Shown: piece by piece, positions 1 through 4,961 of the stretch | Layout of the letters: each line of letters begins with the position of its first letter | How positions within the stretch are numbered: the first letter of the stretch is position 1 | DNA from: Flavobacteriaceae bacterium | Lineage (GTDB): Bacteria > Bacteroidota > Bacteroidia > Flavobacteriales > Flavobacteriaceae | NCBI GenBank assembly: GCA_947458575.1 | Contig: CANHBE010000053.1 | Span: 1 to 12,199 of the forward strand | DNA length: 12,199 nt | Direction: 5' to 3' | Translations under genes and position numbers: made by a program | Notes under the pieces: model-generated | Databases searched by the model: none | What the model saw: the letters and a program-made list of their open reading frames with translations, nothing else | What the model was told of the DNA's origin: nothing

Positions 1-702
1 TGCAGCGGGAAAATGACTTTTGATACCTGCAAAATCTTCGTCTTTGATGTAATTGGAGTTGCCTCCACGAATAAACAAAGTGGGCTTATCGAATTGTGCA
101 TTCACCGGAAGAGCGGTTCCTACATTTTCTATTTCTTGATTGAAAACTGATAGATTGAATCGAAAAGCTAACTGCTCCGGGGTTTGCCAGTACAAGCTTT
201 TGAGCAAAAATTGTCGGGTTCCGAAATCGGGAATATGTTGAGCGACAATCGCATCGACATCGTTTCTCGAGGGCTTTTGGGAAAAATCGACAGCGTTGAG
301 TCCGGCGAGAATTTCCTGATGATGTGGCGGATAATATTTTGGACCGATATCACCGACTATCAATTTTTGAATGAGTTCCGGATGTTGCGTTGCCAAAAGC
401 ATGGCTACTTTTCCACCCATGGAATGTCCGATGATATCGATGTGCCGCAGCTGCTTCTCGTGACAATAGTTGAGAACATCTTGCACCATAACTTCATAAT
501 TAAAAACATCGGAATGGAAACTGCGTCCGTGATTGCGGAGATCGAGCATATGCACTTCGTAACCTAAAGTTGCGTATTGCGTGCCAAGCGTTTTCCAATT
601 GTCGGACATGCCGAGAAATCCGTGTAGGATCAGCAGTGGTTTTACCGCGCCAGTTCGGGCTATGCCCTCGTGCACCGGAGCTTCTATTTTGGAGTAGAGC
701 AT
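1..702 (-). CDS. Alpha/beta hydrolase, YbfF-like esterase (C-terminus beyond window)
   Basis: Predicted cytoplasmic serine esterase of the YbfF type; its natural substrate is not known. The visible 234 codons run in frame to base 1, so only the C-terminus is missing (family members are about 255 residues). Seen: the oxyanion-side motif LILHGFLG (residues 24-31), LDLRNHGRS (53-61), the nucleophile elbow GHSMGG with Ser94 (92-97), and GDIGPKYYP (117-125), whose Asp118 sits where YbfF has its conserved Asp. The catalytic His should lie past the edge. The ATG at 700-702 was chosen because MLYSKIE is the usual family N-terminus. The frame stays open upstream through a tandem repeat, but that part looks non-coding. 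Residues 8-20 look longer than the short linker I expect before the first HG motif. It lies 244 bases downstream of pdxJ on the same strand, and no promoter box is obvious, so read-through from pdxJ is possible. Confidence 0.9.
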   Translation of the reverse strand, partial: MLYSKIEAPVHEGIARTGAVKPLLILHGFLGMSDNWKTLGTQYATLGYEVHMLDLRNHGRSFHSDVFNYEVMVQDVLNYCHEKQLRHIDIIGHSMGGKVAMLLATQHPELIQKLIVGDIGPKYYPPHHQEILAGLNAVDFSQKPSRNDVDAIVAQHIPDFGTRQFLLKSLYWQTPEQLAFRFNLSVFNQEIENVGTALPVNAQFDKPTLFIRGGNSNYIKDEDFAGIKSHFPAA

Positions 703-713
703 TTGATTAACGA

Positions 714-771
714 TTTGGAATTTGGAATTTGGAATTTGGGAATTTGGGAATTTGGGATTTTGGATTTTGGA
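714..771. repeat. Degenerate TTTGGAA heptad/octad tandem array
   Basis: Eight head-to-tail units are visible on the plus strand: three TTTGGAA (714-734), two TTTGGGAA (735-750), one TTTGGGA (751-757) and two TTTTGGA (758-771). On the hydrolase strand this reads as AAATTCC-type units filling the leader directly upstream of its ATG at 702. Unit length changes between 7 and 8, so the array shows single-base insertions as well as tandem duplication. I recall similar AAATTCC strings in Flavobacterium intergenic regions. That is memory, not a search result. Confidence 0.9.
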
Positions 772-810
772 TTTATGACTCTTTAGTTGAGTTTGATTTT
801 CTAATTATTT

Positions 811-945
811 TACGTGAGGGATTATCTCATAGGTTTATATTTTTTATCGGTATTCGATGAATTTCATTTGCAGTGGAAATCCTTTTGTGACGTTGTTCGG
901 AGCAAAAGATTGCAGCGGATAGCCCGACCCTTGCGGGCACGCCCA
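811..945 (-). repeat. Putative dispersed REP-like intergenic element
   Basis: Structured, locally GC-rich segment just downstream of pdxJ. Read on the minus strand it starts with GGGCGTGCCC and holds a perfect 5-bp stem GCCCG/CGGGC with a 7-base loop (922-938). Next comes a stem of AATC-TTTTG pairing with CAAAAGGATT (878-887 with 903-911, one bulged C). It ends near ATAATCCCTCACGTAAAA (about 809-826). Two similar boxes, TTGCAGCGGA and TTGCAGTGGA on the plus strand, flank the second stem as direct repeats. The order of boxes (GGGCGTGCCC, GTCGGGCT, CCGCTGCAATC, TTTTG, ACAAAAGGATTTCC, CCCTCACG) matches a repeat I remember as common between Flavobacterium genes. The limits are approximate, and its multicopy nature cannot be shown from one copy. 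Confidence 0.55.
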
Positions 946-946
946 A

Positions 947-1660
947 TTACTTTAATTTGTTCAAATACATATTAATCACATTGTCTAGTCCGAGGTAAAG
1001 CGACTCGCAAATGAGTGCATGACCGATTGAAACTTCGAGTAGCCCCGGAATGTTTTGCTTGAAAAAATGGATATTATCGAGACTCAAGTCGTGTCCAGCG
1101 TTGATGCCGAGCTCTAATTCGTTTGCCAGTTCAGCAGCCAGAATATAAGGTTTGATGGCGCTTTCGTTTCCTTGTCCGTATTGATGGGCGTAGGCTTCCG
1201 TATACAGCTCGATTCGGTCCGTTCCAGTTGCTTTGGCACCTTCAATCATGTCTAAAACCGGATCGACAAAGATTGAGGTTCGAATATTGTTGCGTTGAAA
1301 CTCTTGAATAACCTCTTTGAGATACGCTTGATGTTCGACAGTATTCCAACCGGCACTTGATGTAATCGCACCAATAGCATCGGGCACCAGCGTGACTTGT
1401 GTGGGTTTGATTTCGAGAACTAAATCGATGAAATTGTGTTGTGGGTTGCCTTCGATATTGAACTCTGTGTGTATGATTGGCTTCAAATCACGGGCGTCTT
1501 GATAGCGAATGTGTCGTTCGTCTGGACGCGGATGAATGGTAATTCCGTGAGCTCCAAATTGTTGAATGTCTTTGGCAACCTGCAATAGGTCGGGAACGTT
1601 TCCTCCTCTTGCATTTCGCAGGGTTGCTATTTTGTTTATGTTTACGCTGAGCTTTGTCAT
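947..1660 (-). CDS. pdxJ: Pyridoxine 5'-phosphate synthase
   Basis: Condenses 3-amino-2-oxopropyl phosphate with 1-deoxy-D-xylulose 5-phosphate to pyridoxine 5'-phosphate, the ring-closing step of the DXP-dependent vitamin B6 pathway in the cytoplasm. It is a 237-residue TIM barrel of normal family length. Seen: NINKIATLRNARGG (7-20), the phosphate and substrate region ITIHPRPDERHI (40-51) with His43, FNIEGN with Glu70, and INAGHDLS (186-193) with His190. These match the catalytic His/Glu/His of E. coli PdxJ. The E. coli NIDHIATLRNAR segment reads NINKIATLRNAR here, which I believe is usual in Bacteroidota. The ATG at 1658-1660 was preferred over an in-frame ATG nine codons upstream because MTKLSVNINK is the family start and a promoter box lies in between. 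Divergent from the CBS gene with 89 bases between starts. Confidence 0.97.
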   Translation of the reverse strand: MTKLSVNINKIATLRNARGGNVPDLLQVAKDIQQFGAHGITIHPRPDERHIRYQDARDLKPIIHTEFNIEGNPQHNFIDLVLEIKPTQVTLVPDAIGAITSSAGWNTVEHQAYLKEVIQEFQRNNIRTSIFVDPVLDMIEGAKATGTDRIELYTEAYAHQYGQGNESAIKPYILAAELANELELGINAGHDLSLDNIHFFKQNIPGLLEVSIGHALICESLYLGLDNVINMYLNKLK

Positions 1661-1676
1661 ATTGTATTTGTTAGCG

Positions 1677-1684
1677 CAAAAATA
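1677..1684 (-). promoter_or_regulatory. Candidate -7 box for pdxJ
   Basis: The minus strand reads TATTTTTG, an exact TAnnTTTG match, ending 16 bases before the pdxJ ATG. I see no convincing TTG -33 element at the usual spacing. Its position between the two possible pdxJ ATGs supports the downstream start. Confidence 0.5.
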
Positions 1685-1709
1685 CAAAGTAAAAGTAGGT
1701 CGTGTTGTA

Positions 1710-1717
1710 TAAATTTG
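1710..1717 (+). promoter_or_regulatory. Candidate -7 box for the CBS-nadK unit
   Basis: TAAATTTG is an exact TAnnTTTG match 32 bases upstream of the CBS gene ATG at 1750. A weaker TATTTTG follows at 1721-1726. No clear -33 TTG is present. The divergent pdxJ box lies only about 25 bases away, so the two promoters are nearly back to back. Confidence 0.5.
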
Positions 1718-1749
1718 ATTATTTTGCAGGAGTAAATTGAAGATTGATT

Positions 1750-2409
1750 ATGACTGAAATCAAGGATTGCATCAATAAAGACTTTAAGGCGATTAACAGT
1801 TCAGACACCGTTTTGGAAGTGCAGGATTTTTTCCATGAAATGACTTTTTCACACTTCCCGGTTCTTGAAGAAGGAATTTACATGGGTTGTATGTCTTTGG
1901 ACGATGTTGACACTTTTGACTCAGATAAGAAGATTAGCGACTATCGTTATACTCTTGAGCCGTTTTTCGCTAGGAGTACAATGATGTGGTTGGATGTTTT
2001 AGAGGTTTTTGCTAAAAATCAAACCAATGTCGTACCTGTTTTAGACGAAAACAATGCTTATGTGGGTTATTATGAATTGGAGGATGTGATGAAGTTTTTT
2101 CACGAAACTCCTTTTTTAAAAGAGCCCGGCGGAATCATCGTGGTCCAAAAGCCAATCATTGATTACTCGATGAGTCAAATCGCTCAAATTGTGGAAAGTA
2201 ATAACGGACGATTATTGGGTTTATTTATTTCTGAAGCGACCGCTGATTTGATTCAAATTACTGTGAAAATTAGTTTGGGAGCAATGAATAACATCATTCA
2301 AACTTTCAGAAGGTATAATTACGAAATTATCTCGGAGCACCAAGAGGACACCTATATTTCCACTCTGAAAGATCGTTCTGATTACTTGGATAAATATCTT
2401 AATATGTAA
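1750..2409 (+). CDS. CBS-pair protein with C-terminal ACT-like domain (AcuB-like)
   Basis: Probable cytoplasmic ligand-sensing protein of 219 residues; the ligand and regulated partner are unknown. Seen: two CBS-like segments (about 1-60 and 65-118), each with the pattern of a variable helix followed by a hydrophobic strand pair (SHFPVLEEGIYMGCMSLDDV and NVVPVLDENNAYVGYYELEDV), then GGIIVVQ at 127-133 opening an ACT-like domain to about residue 200. This is the AcuB-type architecture. ATG 1750 was chosen over an in-frame TTG two codons upstream because MTEIKDCI gives a standard N-terminus. It lies 74 bases before nadK on the same strand and is probably cotranscribed with it. Adenosine-nucleotide binding would be typical for CBS pairs and would fit a neighbour that makes NADP, but that link is inference. 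Confidence 0.85.
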   Translation: MTEIKDCINKDFKAINSSDTVLEVQDFFHEMTFSHFPVLEEGIYMGCMSLDDVDTFDSDKKISDYRYTLEPFFARSTMMWLDVLEVFAKNQTNVVPVLDENNAYVGYYELEDVMKFFHETPFLKEPGGIIVVQKPIIDYSMSQIAQIVESNNGRLLGLFISEATADLIQITVKISLGAMNNIIQTFRRYNYEIISEHQEDTYISTLKDRSDYLDKYLNM

Positions 2410-2413
2410 ATAC

Positions 2414-2475
2414 TTAAACGTCAAACCGTTTAATCTTTGATTCGAAAAAACGGTTATCCAATTAAACGATTAACC
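2414..2475 (+). other. Set of mutually exclusive hairpins between CBS gene and nadK
   Basis: Four complementary pairs overlap here. TTAAACG (2414-2420) pairs with CGTTTAA (2427-2433) over a 6-base loop. CGTTTAAT (2427-2434) can instead pair with ATTAAACG (2461-2468). AACCGTT (2424-2430) pairs with AACGGTT (2449-2455). GGTTA (2452-2456) pairs with TAACC (2471-2475). The stems share bases and cannot all form. There is no U-tract, so this is not a classical terminator. It may be regulatory, or it may be the low-complexity AATTAAACGATTAACC-type spacer often seen in these genomes. Confidence 0.4.
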
Positions 2476-2483
2476 AACCAATT

Positions 2484-3368
2484 ATGAAAGTCGCGATTTA
2501 CGGACAGTATTACCAGAATAGTACGGAGCCCATTATCAGAGATATTTTTGTCTTTTTTAATAGAAACCAAGTGGAAATGGTTATTGAGTCAGAATTTTTG
2601 GCCTTGCTATATGAAAAAGAGATTGTCCGAAAAGAATACCAGACTTTCAGTTCACATGACCAATTAGACAAAAGTTTCGACATGCTCATTAGCATCGGTG
2701 GTGATGGAACGATGCTGCGAGCCGCTACACTTGTTAGAGATAGCGGAATTCCTTTGTTAGGCGTGAATGCTGGTCGATTGGGGTTTCTGGCTTCTGTACA
2801 AAAAGAGAATATTGAAAATTTCCTACAGCTCGTTATCGAAAGAAAGTATACGATTTCTCCGAGAAGTTTATTGTCTGTGGCGTGCGATCCGGAAAACGAA
2901 TCCATACAAAATTTAAGTTTCGCTTTAAATGAAATATCCGTTAGTCGAAAAGATACAACTTCGATGATTACTATTGAAACTTATTTGAATGACGAATATC
3001 TCAATTCGTATTGGGCAGATGGATTAATCATTGCAACCCCAACCGGATCGACCGGCTATTCGTTGAGTTGTGGCGGACCAATCTTGACGCCGGACGTCGC
3101 TAGTTTGGTTATCACCCCAATTGCACCACACAATCTAAACGCGAGACCTCTTGTTATTCCGGATGATACTGAGATTAGACTGAAGGTTTCGGGACGAGAA
3201 GAATTCTACTTGGTTTCCTTAGATAGTAGAATTACTTCCGTGAGAAACGAATCCGTTTTGGTCATCAATAAAACACCTTATCAGATCAACATGGTGGAGA
3301 TTGAAGGAGAAACATTCCTCAAAACCTTGCGCAATAAATTGCTTTGGGGTGAAGACAAGCGAAATTGA
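2484..3368 (+). CDS. nadK: NAD kinase
   Basis: Phosphorylates NAD to NADP in the cytoplasm using ATP or another phosphate donor. It has 294 residues, normal for bacterial NAD kinases. Seen: ISIGGDGTMLRAA (69-81) with the GGDGT motif at 72-76 and catalytic Asp74; GVNAGRLGFLA (93-103); the NE pair Asn149-Glu150; and ATPTGSTGYSLSCGGP (184-199), the conserved NAD-binding loop, where Cys196 replaces the usual Ala. SLDSR at 245-249 resembles the C-terminal core of other Bacteroidota enzymes. The ATG at 2484 gives MKVAIYGQ, the expected first strand. It follows the CBS gene by 74 bases and precedes the PorG-like gene by 164 bases, which have their own promoter box. Confidence 0.97.
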   Translation: MKVAIYGQYYQNSTEPIIRDIFVFFNRNQVEMVIESEFLALLYEKEIVRKEYQTFSSHDQLDKSFDMLISIGGDGTMLRAATLVRDSGIPLLGVNAGRLGFLASVQKENIENFLQLVIERKYTISPRSLLSVACDPENESIQNLSFALNEISVSRKDTTSMITIETYLNDEYLNSYWADGLIIATPTGSTGYSLSCGGPILTPDVASLVITPIAPHNLNARPLVIPDDTEIRLKVSGREEFYLVSLDSRITSVRNESVLVINKTPYQINMVEIEGETFLKTLRNKLLWGEDKRN

Positions 3369-3506
3369 GTTTACTACCTGCAACACTATATTCCGAAAAA
3401 TAGCGTTCTCTGTACTTTTAGTTATCGGAATTTCTAATCGGAAAAACTGATTTAAGATTAATTGGTAGAAAAGCGCTATCAATGTAAATTAAGACTTCAT
3501 AATTAT

Positions 3507-3514
3507 TATATTTG
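3507..3514 (+). promoter_or_regulatory. Candidate -7 box for the porG-like/uppS/bamA operon
   Basis: TATATTTG followed by C is a strong Bacteroidota -7 match, 18 bases before the ATG at 3533. A -33 TTG is not evident. The 164-base gap after nadK otherwise holds only a loose 7-bp inverted repeat (ATTCCGA 3390-3396 with TCGGAAT 3425-3431, 28-base loop) and no credible ORF. Confidence 0.6.
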
Positions 3515-3532
3515 CACGCTGTTTTTTAATAG

Positions 3533-4216
3533 ATGAATAGGATTTTTTTTGTTTTTCTGTGTCTTTTAACAACCCTTTCAAATAGGGCGCAAATTCACGA
3601 AATTGGCGTGCTATTGGGAGGCAGCAATTTCATAGGAGACGTTGGTCCTACAGAGTATATTGCCCCAAACAAACCTGCGTTCGGATTGATGTATAGATGG
3701 AATCGAAGTCCAAGACACAGTTGGAGATTTTCATACTTGCATTCACGATTGAGTTCCTACGATGAAGACTCTGATGTTCCATCTAGAAATGAAAGAGATT
3801 TTCGTTTTAAGAATAACATGAGTGAGTTTTGTGCAGGCTTGGAATTTGATTTTTTCGAATTCGATTTACACAGTTCTGAACCACAGTTTACGCCTTATGT
3901 TTTTACGGGTCTCAGTTATCTGAGGTACGAGGGACTATATATTGAGAATGGTGAATACAAAAAAGATGCAAACCGAGGCACTATCGCTATCCCAATGATT
4001 GTGGGTGTAAAAGGTCGTGTGTTTAAGAATTTTGTGATTGGTTTTGAAGTGGGAGCGCGAAATTCATTTGCTGATGATCTTGATGGGAGTAAACCTAGAA
4101 ATTCAAAATACAGCGATCTTGAATTTGGTAATTTGACAAGCAAAGATTGGTATGTTTACACCGGATTTACCTTGACTTATACTTTTGGTGACAAACCCTG
4201 TTTTTGTGCTGACTAA
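3533..4216 (+). CDS. DUF6089 outer membrane beta-barrel protein, PorG-like T9SS component
   Basis: Predicted small outer membrane barrel of 227 residues. In P. gingivalis the related PorG sits in the outer membrane and is attached to the PorK/PorN ring of the type IX secretion system. Seen: a signal peptide (1-19, hydrophobic FFVFLCLLTTL, cleavage near RAQ-IHE); an N-terminal EIGVLLGGSNFIGDVG segment typical of this family; alternating aromatic strands such as TPYVFTGLSYLRY (120-132); and a last strand YVYTGFTLTYTFG (208-219) followed by a short tail with Cys223 and Cys225. The PorG assignment rests on the family pattern and on the neighbourhood (uppS, bamA and two ompH genes follow, as around P. 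gingivalis porG). It is one base away from uppS, so translation may be coupled. Confidence 0.82.
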   Translation: MNRIFFVFLCLLTTLSNRAQIHEIGVLLGGSNFIGDVGPTEYIAPNKPAFGLMYRWNRSPRHSWRFSYLHSRLSSYDEDSDVPSRNERDFRFKNNMSEFCAGLEFDFFEFDLHSSEPQFTPYVFTGLSYLRYEGLYIENGEYKKDANRGTIAIPMIVGVKGRVFKNFVIGFEVGARNSFADDLDGSKPRNSKYSDLEFGNLTSKDWYVYTGFTLTYTFGDKPCFCAD

Positions 4217-4217
4217 T

Positions 4218-4961
4218 ATGAGTAATTTACTAGGAAAAATAGACAAAGAGAATCTGCCTCGACATTTAGCCATAATTATGGACGGTAATGGCCGTTGGGC
4301 TATGTTAAAAGGACTGATAAGGACTGTTGGGCACGAAAACGGATCAAAAGCAGTCAGGATTGCCGTTGAGACTTGTGCCAAATTAGGAATTGAGAATCTG
4401 ACTTTGTATGCATTTTCAACCGAGAATTGGAACAGACCAAAATCAGAAGTGGAACTCTTGATGAAATTACTCATCAGTTCATTGAAAAGCGAGCTGAAAA
4501 GTTTGGTAGACAATGATATTAGACTCATCACTATCGGAAATATCGAAAAGCTGCCAAAAACTGCTAAAAAACAACTGCTTGACGTCATTGAAATGACGAA
4601 AAACAACCAGAGAATGACCCTTACAATCGCACTGAGCTATGGTTCGCGAGAGGAAATCGTCAACGCGGTAAAGGCAATTAGTGATGAAGTTAAAAATAAT
4701 GTAATATCTGTCGAAAGTATAGACGAATCAACTATTAATCAACATCTTTACACGCACAATTTGCCAGATGTCGATTTGCTGATTCGCACTAGTGGCGAGC
4801 ATAGAATTAGTAATTTCTTGCTTTGGCAGATTGCCTATGCTGAATTGTATTTTACACCGGTATTATGGCCAGATTTTAAAGAAGATGATTTGTATAGCGC
4901 TATTATTAGCTATCAGAAGAGAGAAAGAAGATTCGGAAAAACAAGTGAACAAATTAAATAA
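4218..4961 (+). CDS. uppS: Isoprenyl transferase (undecaprenyl diphosphate synthase)
   Basis: Cis-prenyltransferase that extends farnesyl diphosphate with isopentenyl diphosphate to C55 undecaprenyl diphosphate, the lipid carrier for peptidoglycan and surface polysaccharides. Cytoplasmic, membrane-associated, 247 residues, normal length. Seen: HLAIIMDGNGRWA (16-28) with the catalytic Asp22; YAFSTENWNRP (64-74); and the C-terminal signature LIRTSGEHRISNFLLWQ (188-204) with Arg190, Arg196 and Ser198, followed by AYAELYFTPVLWPDF. The start ATG at 4218 was preferred over an in-frame GTG upstream at 4185 that would run deep into the previous gene. The stop is inside the first codons of bamA, giving a 17-base overlap. 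Fits an envelope-biogenesis operon. Confidence 0.97.
   Translation: MSNLLGKIDKENLPRHLAIIMDGNGRWAMLKGLIRTVGHENGSKAVRIAVETCAKLGIENLTLYAFSTENWNRPKSEVELLMKLLISSLKSELKSLVDNDIRLITIGNIEKLPKTAKKQLLDVIEMTKNNQRMTLTIALSYGSREEIVNAVKAISDEVKNNVISVESIDESTINQHLYTHNLPDVDLLIRTSGEHRISNFLLWQIAYAELYFTPVLWPDFKEDDLYSAIISYQKRERRFGKTSEQIK

Noticed and set aside
184..567. Plus-strand open frame opposite the hydrolase
   Set aside because: It lies antisense inside a clear YbfF-like gene, has no family features and no promoter or start context.
714..771. Possible CRISPR array
   Set aside because: Units are 7-8 bases with no spacers and no cas genes nearby; it is a simple tandem repeat.
922..938. GCCCG/CGGGC hairpin as a pdxJ intrinsic terminator
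   Set aside because: The stem is followed by TATCCGCTGC on the pdxJ strand rather than a T-tract; it fits the repeat-like element better.
3069..3081. Cys196 in the NAD kinase GYSLSCGGP motif as an inactivating change
   Set aside because: The usual residue is a small Ala, all catalytic motifs are intact, and a Cys is a mild replacement.
3390..3431. Inverted repeat ATTCCGA/TCGGAAT after nadK as a terminator
   Set aside because: Only seven pairs with a 28-base loop and no T run after the stem.
4792..4944. Upstream ATG extension of bamA overlapping uppS by about 170 bases
   Set aside because: It would put a long out-of-frame uppS-derived stretch before a well-formed signal peptide; the GTG at 4945 explains the N-terminus better.
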